NCBI GenBank assembly: GCA_009746045.1
Contig: RPFO01000213.1
Location: 5,490,761 to 5,554,760 of the forward strand
Direction of reading: 5' to 3'
Length of the DNA stretch: 64,000 nt
Source of the DNA: Mesostigma viride
Taxonomy: Eukaryota; Streptophyta; Mesostigmatophyceae; Mesostigmatales; Mesostigmataceae
The position numbers were made by a program, and so were the translations under genes. The notes beneath the pieces are model-generated. The model did no database searches, had not been told where the DNA came from, and was given only the letters and a program-made list of their open reading frames with translations. Below are positions 24,305-60,735 of the stretch, in pieces; the stretch's first letter is position 1, and every line of letters begins with the position of its first letter.

Positions 24305-27300
24305 TGGGGCACCAATACCGCACTGTACGCATCGGTTCCCATAAACTGATACCAAATACTATTGCACAGAATAATGAGCCATGCATGACCAATTTCAAAA
24401 GTTACTACTAATGTATTTATGTGCTTTATGTGTTTATTTATGTGTTTTAGTAAAATAGTGTGCTTTTTGTAGTATGTGTTTAAGTGACTTGCTTGTAAAC
24501 GCCCCATCCACACATCGCAGGCATCAGGAAAGGAGGGTGAATGCTTGGCATGCGTGTCGTGGGATGTCTACCTGGCCAACGGGAAAAGATTTCCTGGGGT
24601 TTGAACCAATTTTTGCCTCAACTTGCAGCCAACACTCCCAGTGCGTGGCATGCAGTGCCAGGTGAAACAATATCCCAAGAAAACTCCGGAAATATACACA
24701 TCTAGCGGCAGTGAGGATGCACGTGGCATGATTGAGCTCCTGCCTCCTCTTGCCCTGGACGCAGGCAAGAGCTTTCCCTGTTGGACAGGAGAAACATCGT
24801 AACATCCAGCCCTCGCTGCGCATGCATGGGACGCAACGTCCACCCCTCGCTGCGCATGCATGAACGCAACGTCCGGCCCTCGCTGCGCATGCAAGGGACG
24901 CAACGTCCACCCCTCGCTGCGCATGCATGAACGCAACGTCCGGCCCTCGCTGCGCATGCATGAACGCGACGTCCGGCCCTAGCTGCACATGCACGAACGC
25001 AACGTCCGGCCCTAGCTGCGCATGCACGAACGCAACGTCCGGCCCTAGCTGCGCATGCATGAACGCGACTTCCGGCCCTAGCTGCACATGCATGGACGCG
25101 ACGTCCAGCCCTAGCGGTAGCTCATGCATGGGCGACGCACCTTGAGCACGACCATGCGTCCCTGGAAGATGAACATGAACTGTGCGGGCTCCTTGCCTTG
25201 TATCACGCGGATCTGGTTGCGGTGGTCGGGGGGACATGGGATGGCCAGGTGGCGGTGGTTACGGGGAGATGCGATTGCAAGGGCGAGAGCCAAGGTGCGA
25301 GGGTGGCAATCTCATCAACAGCCGACAATGCAGGAAGCAGTGTGCAGGGATTTGGGCATTACACCAATAAAGAAGGGATGTTACATGAAGCTTGACAATG
25401 AGCACTAGCGCAGGGGGAGGCTGAGTATGAAGAACCTGAGAAAAGGACGATAAAGATAAAGTTAAAGATAGTGCATACCTACAGTCCAACAGTGCCATAG
25501 ATACTGCCATGAATAATAGAGAAAAAGGAAGGCGATGACAGCGGCAGACTTTGCCCATGAATTCGCCAGCAACTAATGCCATTCTCAGTAACCAACTGCA
25601 GGCAACCCCAAGATGAGGTACCCATCCTGATGGTGGAGGTGCAGCGTTGCTTTTGCACGGTGGTGGCACGGCCAGTCTGGGACGAAAGAAACGCCCCCTA
25701 CCTGCATTCTCGTCGACATACCAGCAGCTACGCATCACCCCGTATGGTTTGGCATGCCCAGCAGTCCTGCAGAAAAAGTGCCACCTGTCTTGTGCAAAGG
25801 ACCAGCGCATGCTGAGGTACGTACGCATAAGAGCAAGAACTGCCCTGCACTACCCAGCAAATGCACCCCCTTTGCTACCTAGTATAATCACAAAACACTT
25901 CACATCTCCTGCTTGTTCTGCTGGCAGTGCCATAAATGTCGGCAAGGACTAGACCTGCTTAGCCTTGCACTGCGAGAACCCAGTATGACTGCCTCATCAA
26001 GCTCACAAACCTCATCAACCTGCCTGGTGTTTCCTTTCGTTCCACCTGTGCCAAAAAAAAGTGCAAGCACTTACCCTGCTTGGCCTTGCTGCACAGTTCA
26101 TCTCCCCCCGCGTGCCTGCGTGGCATGGCCTTGGACATCTGCAAGCTGTGCCTCAATCATCTACAAAGTCCTTTCCTGCCAGGCCTTGCCAACTGTGCCA
26201 CCCGCGCCATAAACATCTACAAGCACTGACCTGCATGACCGAGCCATAACAAATGCAACCACTTAACTGCGTGGCCTTGCCGCCCAGCTCGTCATCCATC
26301 TGCCCTCGCATACCTGCGCAGCCTTGAGCTTCTAGAGCCGAGTATCTATGACCCTTTCAGCTTGTACCCGTACCTGTGTGGCCTTGCCGCACAGCTCGTC
26401 GTCCAGCTCCTTGGCCAGCCACGCGCACGAGCCCTTCTCGTCCTGGGGGAGGCCAGGGATATGGGGCGCCACGCGGGTTGAGACAGGGGGGGCGGGAGGA
26501 GAAATAGAGACGAGAAATAGGCCGGTAGCATTGTAATTAGGGAAAAGAATGCACACAGAAGTGGAACATGTTAGTGGAGTGCACCCCGTTCCAGGTTTCA
26601 ACCTTCTGCCCCCCCTCCCTTGCCCCGCCTTACCTGCTGTCTACCCCCCCCTCACCTGCGAGCTGTTGCGCCCGAGCCAGAAGAAGAGCAGGTAACGGAA
26701 CTGCGCAAAGTCGGTCTTGTACTTGTAGAGCACCAGGTAGCTGTCGCCGGTGTAGAACTTTCCGTGTTCCGAGGGGTCCACCTCCACTTTGGTGAAGTCC
26801 TGCACGCGCCACACCTGGGGGTATGATAATACCATCGCGCCGCGATGCCCGCCGCATCGTTCGCAACCCCACCATTAACACCACCATCAATCGCGGGGAG
26901 AAGAAAAAAGGGATTACAGAAAAGAATTAGCAATCCAAACAGAATTGCAACATGAAAATGCACAAGCAATAAGGCACAGCAAACCAGTCAGAAACCAGCT
27001 GATCCTAGATGAACTGGCATGGTCATGAATACGCGACATGCGTACCTTGAGCTCGCCCTTGCCGTCGTCCACAAACGTGGACTGCTCCTTGCGCGCCAAT
27101 TCAGCCGCCTCGCTCTGGCCCTTGGCCAGCTCCTGCAGCTCCGCGTCCGACATGTCTGTGACCACAGGGAAACAGATACATGACGGACATATACAGTATG
27201 CGTTGCTTCATATATAACCCAAGCAGTGTGTGTTACTGATAGCTCCGCGTCCGACATGTCTGTGACCACAGGGAAACAGACACATGACGGACATATACAG

Positions 27301-30300
27301 TATGCGTTGCTTCATGTATAACCCAAGCAGTGTGTTACTGATAGCTCCGCGTCCGACATGTCTGTGACATGGCAACCAAGGGGAAAGGGGGAAGGAGCAA
27401 CAAGGGCAACTAAAGTGTGGAGGGGCAGGGGGAAAGGGGGGGGGCATGTAAAATATGCATTGATTAGTTGAGAGGTCGGGGGGAGAACGGGGGTAATGAC
27501 ACCACACCAGTGAAACACAAAACAGGCTAGCAGGCAGGCAAAAACGGTGGCGGGGAAAACAAATTTAAAAAAAAGGAAGCCGTCGAGGCACCACGTTAAT
27601 GATGGGCTAACATCTCTTGCGCCTATCCCAGGTCACCAGGGTTAATGAGGGCAACAAAAACGCCCATGTCCAGCATTGCTAATCAACCTGTGGATGAAAT
27701 ACACAAGCAGGCTTCAAGAACGGCTGAGCTCTTCCTCTTGGGCAAGCATATATTGGCAAGCATATACTGCAAGCATATACTGGCCAGCATATACTGGCAA
27801 GCGTATACTGGAACCTTATGCTATACTTGCAAGCTCATGCAGGCAGACACTGGGGTGCTACACTTGCAAGCTCATGCAGGCATGCACTGGGGTGCTACAC
27901 TTGCAAGCTCATGCAGGCATGCACTGGGAGCGCAGGTGGGCCATCAGGCTTCTCGAGGGCACGGCCTCGTCTAATACAGGGTCGGATTCCATGATTCTAG
28001 CCGCACTCACGCTCTTTGTCGCGCAGTGCAGCCTTGGTGGGTGGCGGGATGGGCCACTTGAACTTGGATGTGAACGCCAGGTTCTCGTGGCCCTGCAGCA
28101 CGCGCGTGACAGGGGTCCAGGACGGCCGACTCTCCTTGTCCAAGAAGTCCTGGCGGATGGGGGGATGGGGGGAGGGAGGTTTTGGGATGGGCGATGGGGT
28201 GGGGGGGATGGGGTGGGGAGATGGGATGGGTCAGGGGTGGGGGGGCATAAGGGGTAGGAGGTAAGGGAGCAGATAATGAGGTGAATCAAACATGTGCCTC
28301 CGTCGAGCGTTCCAAAGCCAAAACCCAGATGGTTATATACTACTGTTATGCAGTACTGTACGGGGCCATGCTTGGGATCACGCTCGGGGTCTAGCATGGC
28401 GGGGTCCGATTTTATGGTGCCGCCCCCTGTCCCCATGGCCATCCACGTCACATCACCACCAACGTAGTAGCATCGCAAACGCATCCCCTATGTCCCCAGT
28501 CCCCACGGCCAAACTTACGGTCCCCCGCCTCACCATGACCACCTAGCGTCCCTGGCACCCTGGCAACCCCGCACTCACTTCACACCTCACTATGGCCATA
28601 TGTTAGAATCTTCCCCCTCACCATGGCCATCGTTCTGACAAATCACAGGCACAGTAACTAAATCTACTCAACTTTTATTATATGGTGTCTCAAAGCAAGA
28701 AATCACTTATTCTTCTTCTTGTCTAGCGCCCCCCCCTCATCATGGCATATTTCGCAGTTCCCCCCCTCTCACGGTCGCCATCATTGAGACTCCCCTTTCC
28801 CTCACCATCGCCATATTTTGAAGCCCCTTCCCCCCCCGTCCCTCACCATGACCATATATTGCATTTTCCCCCTCACCATGGCCATCTTCATGGCTGACGC
28901 GCGCTGGTCCTGCGAGCATTCGGCGCCCGTCCACACGAGCAGCTCATCCCCGGTGTCCAGAATAAACGACTGGTCGCTCTTGAGCATGTCCTTGTGCAGC
29001 GGCCGCTCCTCCACCTCGGCCAGCGTAAAGCTGCTGCCGTCCGCCTTGACGCTGGCGCATGACACAGGGGGTGGGGGTGGGGGGCGTGGGGGTGGGTGGG
29101 GGGGTGCATACAGGGGGGAAACCAGACAAGGCGAGGCATGGGCGAGGAAAGACAAGGCAAGGCATGGGCGAGGAAAGACAAGGCAAGGCAGCGGTGAGGC
29201 AAGCCGCAAGACAGGGCAAGGCAGGGGTGAGGCAATGAAAAGCTTAGCAGTGCTTGCAGCTTCACATGTGTTACTCATGGTGGTAAAGGCCCTAACCAAC
29301 CTCTGCCCCAATCCCACTAACAAGGGAAGAGGAGGAGTAATGTCAGCACCCAATGCTCTTGGCAGCTGAAAAATGCTCTTTTGCAGCCAACAGGGCAAGA
29401 CAGATCTTGCTTGGGGTTCCCCTGTCCAGGGCGCAACTCCCAACGTGGTGGCCGTACCTGAACAGCCGCAGGTGAGACACCACGTCGGCATCCCAGTCAT
29501 CACCGCCCTCCTCCGCAGCGCTGATGGGGCCGTAGCCCCCCAGCAGGTCCCAGAACTCCTTGTAGCCCGAGGTGTCCACACCCTCAAAGTCATCTGGGGA
29601 CACAAGAGCAGATGCAAGAAGAACAAGGGGCTTTTGCCAGCTGTTTGAGGGATTGTTGGGGGCAATTTGCGGGGAACAGCACTATTTGTGTAGGGGGGCT
29701 CATTGCTCGGCTTCCAGCACACTGGTCTCCCCTCGGCTGCCCCCCACGCCCCACCCTTTGCTTCCCTGCCTTCTCCACCACACCTTATCTGCCCTTTGTG
29801 CGCAAATGTCATCTCACTGTATCATCTCAGATAGAGCCTGTGCTAACAGCAGGTTTCTTTCCATAGGGACAGGGCCTTGTACAACTACCTTTTTCAAAGC
29901 TGAATGCCTGCCAAGAGCATTCCATCAAGCCTACCCCAGGGTAGACTGATCATGCTCAAATGTTCGCATAAAGCAAGGGTGACTGTCGAACCAAACAGGT
30001 GACAGACATCTGCAGCGACGTATGACAGGCATCTTCTTTCTTCACCTTCAGCAAAGTAAGAGGGCTTGGAGGGGTCAGCCCCATGTCCGCACCGAGATGG
30101 CACTGATATAGCACCGATGGAGCACCAACACGCCACAGATATAGCACAGACACGGCACCTGAAATAGCACCGAAATACTGCGCCAACAAGCCCCCGTACC
30201 GATGATGGTGATGGTGGCCTTGCCGCCGTGCACGGTGTCCCTCAGCCGCTTGGCGGTGGCCACCCCCTTGGACTTCTCGTTGCTGTTGGCTTGCCGCCCG

Positions 30301-33300
30301 TTCCACTGGTAGATTGTCTCGCGGCCGTTGTCCAGCAGGAAGACATCACCCAGGTTGAGCGACGCGCGAGTCATCGGCACCTGCGGGGTAGGGTGAAGGT
30401 GGAAGCAGCAAAATGCAAAGCTCAGTGATAGTACATACGACACTCCCCTCCCTTGCACACCCTCCGCCCAGCCTCGCGTCACATCTTGTGTTGAATAGCT
30501 CACTCTTTTCATGCTTCTCTTGCCTTACCTGCCTTGCTCTCTTGCCTTACCCTTTCCATGCCCTTCTCTCTTTCTCTCACCTCCAGCAAGCCCATGCCGC
30601 GCGTCTTCCCCTCTCACCCCAAGCCAGTGTTGCACATCTTCCCTCCTCACCCCAAGCCGGTTTTGCACTTCTTCCCTTCTCACCCCTTGCACTTGTCACG
30701 ATCAATCCCTCACATGCCGCGCAGAAAAGCGACATCCACCCACATCAGGGTTTGCCTTGCGAAACGGTCGCTCCTCACCTCTAGCAGGTGAGATTGCGCT
30801 CCCAATCCCCTAATCAACCATAACTTACAACCTGGAGCTGCCCCAGCCTGGAGCTGCCGCATCCTTGACGCTCTCTTTTCTCCCTGCCTCACCTATAGCA
30901 CGCCGATGTTGCGTGTCACATCTCACGCCTAGTTGATCGTTAGCTTTGAGACCTAATTTATTTTATCATTATCTTTGAGTACTAATTAAATTATCGTTTA
31001 TCTTTGAGACCTAATAAGTTGATCGTTATCATGAGACCTGGTCCTGCCTACCCTCACATGATTTCTCCCTGCCTCGCCTCCAACATGGGGATGTTGCCCC
31101 CCCTGCACCCCCCCTCATGCCATGTAAGCCACCTGTCCTGACCCGCCCCTAAAATGACCTGCCTCACCTCGAGCACGCAGATGTCATGCTACCCCTTGCA
31201 TGCCTGATTAAGCGCAATCTTTACAACTTGGTCCTGCCCCAACCTTGCATGTCCTTATCCCTGCCTCACCTCCAGCAAGTGCATGTAGCGCTGCCCCTCG
31301 CAGTGCCCTTTGCCTTTTTTTTCTACGTGTCCGCCTGCCTGCCAGCCCAATCGTCCCTCACATGCCCATCTGCCCTGCCTCACCTCCAGCACACGAATGT
31401 TGCGCTTCCCCTTGCAGTGCAGCAGCCGCTGGGGGATGATCTTCTCGCCGCGCTTGAACGAGGAGTCCACGCCGCCCTCCACATACTCGATGCCCGACTT
31501 GAAGAGAGAGAGGAACTCTGCCGACTCATGGCCCTGCACCTGGCGGTGCTGGATCGCGTGCCCACCCAGGTACATGTCAAGCTCCACCGTCTTGAGCGCT
31601 GCCGTGCCTTTCTCATCCTGGGGGGGAGATGACATGGTATATGCGTGTGGGGAAAGGAAACAGTTCAATCTCGAAGGCTCACACGATGTGGGTAGTAACC
31701 ATTCCCATGAGAACTATAGAGGAAACCCAACGTGTGTCATCCCAATTCCTATGGCTCTTGCTTGACCGGCCCCTACAAAGGCTAGGGGGGAAACCAAGAT
31801 CCCAGCAGCAGCAGAAAGGAGGGGATAATGGAGGGGGGGGGTTGTGAGGCATCTCAGCCAGCAAGATACACAAACAAAGGGTCAAATGAGGCACCATTCA
31901 ATACATGGAGAACAGGACATGCTGCCTTGGCCTCCAAGGGCTTACCGCGGTGGACTCTTCTCCCAGCCAGAAGTGGATGTTATGGGCTTTCTTTTTCTCG
32001 ATCGTGGTCTGTGCAGCAGGGCCAACGTCAGCCCCAAAACACAGTTAAACCATACAGGGAGCGCAGGCAGGCAGGTGGGCAGGCAGGTGGGCACAAAGGC
32101 AGAAACATCCCCCTCTCCAAGGCACATTAGTGGGCGATATAATGATTACACGTGCAGCATGAAACTTGCAGGGAATGGACCAGGCCTAAGGCAAGGAACA
32201 CGCTCGCACCTGCTGTTGCACACCGCAAAGGAAAAGAACAGTTCCTTCCTTCTTGCCACGCAACTATTTCCTGTATGCCACACCACAAGTGTGGCGCGCT
32301 TTTCAGTTCTCGGGATATGATTGGGCCTCTGATGCAGCTCTTGCCTGAGAATAAAACCGATATTTTTTGCTTGCCTATCTTGTCGTTGCATCAACCCATG
32401 TTCAAAGAATGCCAGACCAGACATCCATGGCCAGACCAATATACACCAGTGGAGACAAGGGTATGCCATGTCTCTGTCAAATTAATCTTAATTAGAGGCA
32501 GGCTTTGTGCAGGCTGCCTATGGAGACTATTTTTCAACTGACACTGTTGGCTAGCCGTTCATGCGATTCCCCCTTTCACCCTAGACAGATCCACCAGAAA
32601 AGCATCTGCTTCAAATATGCTCAATAAATGGAAACCAAAAACCGAAAATAATCCAAGAATAGCGCCCTTCTTTTTCTAACGTGCTGGTTCAGAAATTCAG
32701 ACGGTTGCTTTATCATGTAAGCCGATGCCTGCATGTGCATGCAGGATGGTGTGTTAAGAAGTGCAGTACTAGCGAATTCATCATCCAAGAAAAAGCATTC
32801 AAATCACATGAGCAGCTCCATGGCGTAGATGTGACATGGATTGCGCTGCCAGCGTCACTTGAAAGGTACATATTCACAGCAGCAAGCTAAAAGCAACGGC
32901 CCATTCACTGATGTCTACTACTATCCAAAGCTGCAAGTATCCCCACCATAGACACAGGTGGACCAATTGGATCAGGGGAGGAGTATGGTTGCATGGCTCA
33001 TGCACTGAAAAATGGTCATATGCATGTAGTAAAGAGCCAATGATTCAAATTCTAATATTTTATATGACAGAGGTAGGAGGGTTGCCAAGGAAAACCACAA
33101 GGGCTGACATGCGGTGACGAGTCTCCAACCAAACCATCTGATTTGCAGCAGATACTTGTAAGCGTCCCGAAGCTTATTTCTTACTTTAAATGTCACGGAA
33201 TGGGATTAGCTGATCGAATGCGGTGGATCAGGAAAACTGAAAAGGAAGGCACTTTTCGGCAGGTATCACAAACATCTACATTATCGAAGAGAGAAGTTCG

Positions 33301-33868
33301 GAATACGAGCACAGAGCAAAATGGAGAAGGACAAGTAGAAAAGACACTCACATGAAGCACAATATAGCTGTCGCCTGTTGAAAACCGGCCGTATAGTGGC
33401 TCCTCCAGTGGCTTGGGTGCAAAGTTTTCCATTCGCCATATCATCAGCCCTCTGCAAGAGTCGCGATCTACAGTTAAGGAAAGACTGCAAACACGTTGGC
33501 TGCAAATGCCTTCTGATGAAGCTGAACATGGAAAAAGGAAACGTTGGCGGCAAACCTATTGCACAATGATACGAGCACTCGTCCAATTACGGAGGGCGTT
33601 CCGCCAACCCAAGCACTTGCACAGTCATACACTCGGGGCTGTCATGCTGCCAATGAAACAAACCAAAGGACCTTGTCGCCACTGCTGACAAAATGTGAGA
33701 ATACATTCCAGGACATGCTACACACGCAGAAATTGAAGTGGTGAAAGTCTTTACTAATCCGGCGAGGTCAGAATCCGAAAGACATTGTCACTTCAAAGGA
33801 TACTCAGTTTTCCCCGCACCGTAGAACGCCGGGTCTATATTTTGCAGAGCAGCGTCCGTGAACGTCAT
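16860..33868 (-). CDS. Villin: six gelsolin repeats plus headpiece, 21 exons, 1,123 residues
   Basis: Actin-filament binding, capping/severing or bundling protein of the cytoplasm. Exons (genomic, read right to left): 33804-33868, 33352-33451, 31947-32009, 31384-31617, 30200-30380, 29458-29593, 28877-29051, 28011-28149, 27046-27155, 26656-26814, 26374-26442, 25141-25212, 23960-24088, 23051-23188, 22131-22278, 21270-21280, 20561-20701, 19980-20108, 19432-19503, 17745-18731, 16860-16973. All have GT donors and AG acceptors and keep one frame of 1,124 codons including TAG. The start MTFTDAALQNIDPAF matches the usual villin N-terminus. Gelsolin repeats lie at about 22-140, 155-260, 260-370, 400-500, 515-625 and 630-735 (IWRMENF, VWRVQDF, GDSYIVLH, GDSYLVLY, YTGASTALFHVKG, EFWDLLGGY, EFWELLGG). 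A 340-residue Ala/Pro/Ser-rich linker follows. Residues about 1075-1123 form the headpiece (AYLSDAEF, FYKQPKWKQDAKKK). The headpiece ends KKAAKLW, where many villins have a hydrophobic Leu-Phe end. Confidence 0.93.
18958..19200. repeat. 20-21 bp minisatellite in villin intron 19
   Basis: About 12 degenerate copies of a unit like GAGGCATGGGTTGCGTCTAAT. Confidence 0.85.
20298..20321 (-). other. Possible 24-nt cassette exon in villin intron 17
   Basis: Minus strand: GGGTGACAG, then 24 bases encoding VATVDGYK, then GTACTG. It is in phase 0 on both sides and has no stop. Direct joining of exons 17 and 18 gives the natural helix GLDAAKKYLAAVSSVDG, so inclusion would insert eight residues and is probably rare or cryptic. 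Confidence 0.3.
21270..21280 (-). other. 11-nt microexon of the villin gene
   Basis: On the minus strand, CTGCCTGGCAG is followed by GAGTCTTCAAG and then GTACGG. Exon 15 ends in phase 1 (AAG G) and exon 17 starts in phase 0 (CTG CGC GAG), so exactly 2 mod 3 bases are needed. The 11 bases give GVFK and restore the gelsolin-repeat-6 sequence DEKGVFKLREIFNFAQDDLD, whose spacing is that of villins. Skipping it would shift the frame. Confidence 0.85.
22725..23110. repeat. 111-bp tandem repeat including the end of villin exon 14 and its donor
   Basis: The exon segment and its GTAAGG donor (plus-strand landmark CTGCGCTCCAC) recur at 23082, 22971, 22860 and, decayed, 22749, a period of 111 bp. Only the rightmost copy is continuous with the rest of exon 14. 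Confidence 0.9.
24265..24303. repeat. (GT)n microsatellite in villin intron 12
   Basis: About 19 GT dinucleotides. Confidence 0.95.
24790..25115. repeat. 33-36 bp minisatellite in villin intron 12
   Basis: About nine copies of a unit containing CGCTGCGCATGCATGAACGC and AACGTCCGGCCCT, ending next to the exon 12 donor at 25140. Confidence 0.85.
27137..27370. repeat. Tandem repeat including villin exon 9 start and its acceptor
   Basis: AGCTCCGCGTCCGACATGTC starts at 27137 (the real exon edge) and again at 27241 and 27343. Two copies carry a roughly 80-bp intronic spacer containing CATATACAGTATGCGTTGC. Confidence 0.9.
27730..27935. repeat. Two short minisatellites in villin intron 8
   Basis: GCATATACTGGCAA units (27745-27805), then three 37-bp units with TTGCAAGCTCATGCAGGCA (27828-27932). 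Confidence 0.8.
30575..31415. repeat. Decayed ~100-bp repeats of the villin exon 4 donor edge
   Basis: The exon 4 end with its donor (plus strand CTGCCTCACCTCCAGCA, 31375) recurs with changes near 31262, 31160, 31070, 30888 and 30578, each followed by an ATGTTGCGC-like exon remnant. Confidence 0.75.
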
Positions 33869-34215
33869 TTTCGTAACCCTATCAACTAATGCAGGTTTAT
33901 CAAAAGTTCAAACCTATCCGAATCTATGCCAGAAAAACAATTATCGTCCTGCCTCCCCGCCGTCGGGCATGGCGTGCTGCTGGATATGCCGGTATGTTGT
34001 CGGTGACTTAAATATCGCGGGTGTCAGCTTTCTGCAGCGTGTGTGTACTTCGCCATCATGACGGATCGCACCTTGTGAGAATGCGCCAAGTTTCCGTCTT
34101 ATGGGGAGACCCGAGAGGGGGGCCGAAAAAAGCGAGAAAATTATTGGCCGGGTGGCCTGCATTGTCGGGAAATCAAGTAACGTAGATTCTCTGCTGCCCA
34201 TGTGCGGCGTGGGAC

Positions 34216-34217
<2 letters not shown>
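33869..34217. promoter_or_regulatory. Upstream region of the villin gene
   Basis: Sequence 5' of the villin ATG (minus strand). No clear TATA box or other named element is recognised, so the promoter call rests on position only. Confidence 0.3.
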
Positions 34218-34264
<47 letters not shown>

Positions 34265-34265
34265 G
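34218..34265. repeat. (ACA)n microsatellite
   Basis: About 16 CAA/ACA triplets between the villin 5' flank and the LINE fragment. Confidence 0.95.
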
Positions 34266-34583
34266 TAACGTGCGTTGTAACGTTCACGTTAAAACTTTCG
34301 TCGGCAGATCCCATTTTCGGAAGAACCAAGGGTCGAAGAAAGGGTAAACTCTGCGGCGAGGACTGCTGCTTGCGAATTAGCACAAATTCGGTGGATGGAC
34401 GGGTTACAGTTTGACGTGCCTATGGCCCGAAATCCTTTGATGCTGGTATTGTCGTACCATCTTGGCCGCAAAGTCAGGAGTTTTGCGCCAAGATCCATCG
34501 TCCAAGAGTAGACGCCAATGGAAATCCTCTCAGCGCGTCCGCCTTTCACGCACCACTCCAAATAAATTGGCATCGCTCGTTGT

Positions 34584-36301
34584 ATGTTGGCACAAGAAGC
34601 TTTCGCCACAACCTATACCCACAACAATGGTACATCATGGCACTTGGGGGCAGCAATACTTACATGTGCGCTCACTTCGTATAAAGGCTTATCATGGTAC
34701 TGGGCACGTATGTGGAAAGGTTATAAGAACCTAAAACCAGACAGAATTGCTCACCCTACCACGCGGGAAGAGGTGGCACGCCAACCATTATATTTCAATG
34801 ATTTGCTGCGCGATAGTGAGCATAATGTGTTTGGTGTTTTAAGCGGCCGCAACCCATATGAGGGCTTTTTGACGGCCAACCCGCCGGTTACGCGAATCAT
34901 CGATTTATACGCGGCTGACGGTGACCGATATCGCCTCCTAACATACACGGAAATCAGTGCGTGGATCGCAAACATGCCCAGCCGACCAGCTTGGGACAAC
35001 CTTCTACAAGCAATTCCCGCAGGATGGCATACCCTCATGACAACCCCACGCAAACCCCTACAAGTCGGGGAATGGGTGAGCTATTACCCGGATCGTGTCT
35101 CTTTGATACATAAGGGCTGCATCGTTGCGGTCGCGTCGACGGGCGTTACCATACAATTGCTCCAGGAGACACCCGACGGTCAAGGACTTCTCGGCAAATT
35201 GATTACATCGTACGCCTACATTCCAGCATTTCAATGTCACCGCATTCGAGTGGTCCCGTGGTCACTGTCACAGGCGTGCATGTTACCCTTGGACCCCACC
35301 ACAGTGATACGCGACACCACATGGCTACATGTTGGCAAGGGGCGACTGGACACGCTTGCTCTAGACCCGCTAGAATTTGGGTGGGTCCTCACATCTGGCG
35401 GCACCCCCATGACGAAGTGCCTTTTCGAGTACACGGCAGACTGGGGATACCGACTACTTCTACATAAAAATCATAGGATGCACCCGGGTCGCCTGCGCTG
35501 GCACCCCGAGTGGCCGGGCTACACCTGGATCAAGAACATTACCTTGGCAGTTGATCACCCATTGGTTGACAAACGGGCCACCGACGTCCAGCACCTGCTT
35601 ATGCATCGGGCCATCGGGGTCAACTCCCAATTGCACCACCGGTACTCCCACGCGGCGGCGTGCTCATTATGCAACTTTCCAGATGAAACAATTGAGCACA
35701 GATTTCTGGACTGCCAACTCGCAGGGGTTTGGCAATGGCTGCTGGGTATATGGGCCAAGTGGATGGCTATTACAGCTCCCCCCACCACCGTCACACTATC
35801 TACGGTTATTTTCGGCATCACGGGATTACGGGACGCGAGCCTCACAGCCAACCAGATGGCATGGATATGGCTACGCACGACGATGCTTCACACCATATGG
35901 CAAGTTCGCAACGAGACCGTATTCACGTTACGTGCCGCGTACACGAGAGGTGCCGTGGTCCGCCGGTTTATCTCCTCTTGGAACCTGGCTATGCGTCGTT
36001 ACTGGCTCCTGGCGACGGAACAACACAAAGTATGGGACCCGGGCCCTAACAATGACACCCCCAGCCCCCTGGAAGTCTTCCATGCACTCATGGGCATGAA
36101 CCAGGTCTTTACACGTATGCCGGATGACGATATATCTACTGAGTACAATGGCTACCTTCAGTTGGTCGCAGGGCGCGCCTTATTAATGCGGGCACCCCAA
36201 TTTAGGCAAAACTAGGCATTTCAGGCTATTTTTGGCATACCTGGGTCACCTTAACTGTTATATGGAAATAAACTAACACCCATTTCACCGGAAAAAAAAA
36301 T
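34584..36301 (+). mobile_element. 5'-truncated LINE, C-terminal part with zf-RVT-type domain
   Basis: One 543-codon open frame (to 36215) resembles the C-terminal third of a non-LTR retrotransposon ORF2. It has a RQPLYFNDLL...FGVLSGR...IIDLYAADGDRYRLLTYTEI linker, then DVQHLLMHRAIGVN and the zinc-binding CSLC...ETIEHRFLDCQLAGVWQW motif of the zf-RVT family. No RT catalytic box lies upstream, so the insertion is truncated. A 3' tail follows with AATAAAC and a short A-run at about 36291-36299. Although open over 1.6 kb, it is not expected to be functional alone. Confidence 0.8.
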
Positions 36302-36554
36302 TGGCATCGCCCTTTCGTCGAACCTTGATTGGGTTTTTCCAGGTTTTTCCCTGGTTCTTCCGAAAGTGGTCTCCGCCTGCTCCGCCTGATAATTACGCAA
36401 GAGTACGGCCTGCATAACTCGGGTCGCAGACGTGCCGTCATTTGATCTACATTTCAACTACAAAAAGTACAAAAACTCTCTTCAAGACTAGCTCTCTTCA
36501 CCTCTATCGAGTATCGACTCTGCTCAGTCTGCTGCCGTCCTGCCGATGTGCGTT

Positions 36555-36672
36555 TGAGTTGAGTTGAGTTTATTCCCGCGGTGGGTAACCAGCTGGTCGA
36601 TACGTGGTACCTCTTAACCTAACGATATTCCCATTGGTTAATAAAAAATACCCATTTACCCGGAAAAAAGTT
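36555..36672 (+). mobile_element. Second LINE 3' end fragment
   Basis: The segment AATAAAAAATACCCATTT, then ACCCGGAAAAAAG, matches the tail of the preceding LINE (AATAAACTAACACCCATTT, CACCGGAAAAAAAAA). Only the terminal part remains. Confidence 0.5.
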
Positions 36673-37169
36673 TATTTGTGCGGCCCTGGTGCGGCGTGGG
36701 ATTTGGGAACTGGGAAATTTAACTAAACTCACTAGAACTCAAAACTTTAACTCTCTTCAACTTGGCATGGTCCCTCACCGCTGCTGGCCGCTGTAACTGT
36801 GTTGGGTGAGCTCCGCACTCCGCACTTCACACCTGCGGCTTGGTGCGAACAGAGCGAAGACCGGTAGTACTGTAGTTACGCGTGGCATATTTTTTACCAG
36901 ACACGCTGCAAAGCTATGCAAAGATCTGTGTGCATCGTGTCCTGCGCAACGTCCTGCCACTGGAAAACTCGAGCAGAAAGTCAGAAACAGGACGTCCACC
37001 ATAACGCGAACCACTGTACCGGCTGGGTTCTAAAGCAGTGGAGAAACTGCAGCTAAACGCGTTATAGCAAAAGGAAAACCCGTCCTCCGATTGCCGCTGA
37101 TTGCTGTTAGAGGCGCGTAAGCGACCCACGGCCCACGGGTAACTTTTCTGGTTTACATACCGGCCGTGA

Positions 37170-60349
<23,180 letters not shown>

Positions 60350-60429
60350 AAACTGATCATTGTTTCAGTAGACCCAGCTGTCTTGCCGATACTGAGCATA
60401 GTGTCCATAGTTAAACAAACTAAACCCCA

Positions 60430-60640
60430 TGAGTCATGTCATTAATTAATTAAACTCATGGTCCGCTTGGGGAGTCACAGAGCATTAACCGCGATGGATG
60501 GATGGATGGATGGATGGATGGACGGACGGGCGGGGAAGCGGCTGGGCGGGCGGCCGCGCGAGTGGCCGCGCAGGCGGCCGGGCGAGCGGCTGCGCGGGCG
60601 GCCAGGTGAGCGGCCGGGCGAGCATATATCATTGATATCA
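60430..60640. repeat. Unit C-like fragment, (GGAT)n and GCGGCCGGGCGA repeats
   Basis: TTAATTAATTAAACTCATGG...GGGGAGTCAC matches the start of unit C at 4625. It is followed by GATG repeats (60494-60520) and CG-rich 12-16 bp repeats containing CGGCCG. Confidence 0.7.
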
Positions 60641-60735
60641 AGAGTGTGCCAGACCCTAGAGGTCTTGCCGCCTAGCATGCTTTCCACGCTTCATAGTCAT
60701 GTCATGGAATTGAAGTAAGTAAGCACTAAAGCTTG

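Noticed and set aside
29990-30075. Extra villin exon reading SKPSYFAEGEE
   Set aside because: Exon 5 (phase 1) joins exon 6 in the correct phase to give the expected gelsolin sequence. Adding this segment is not needed and lacks a convincing acceptor.
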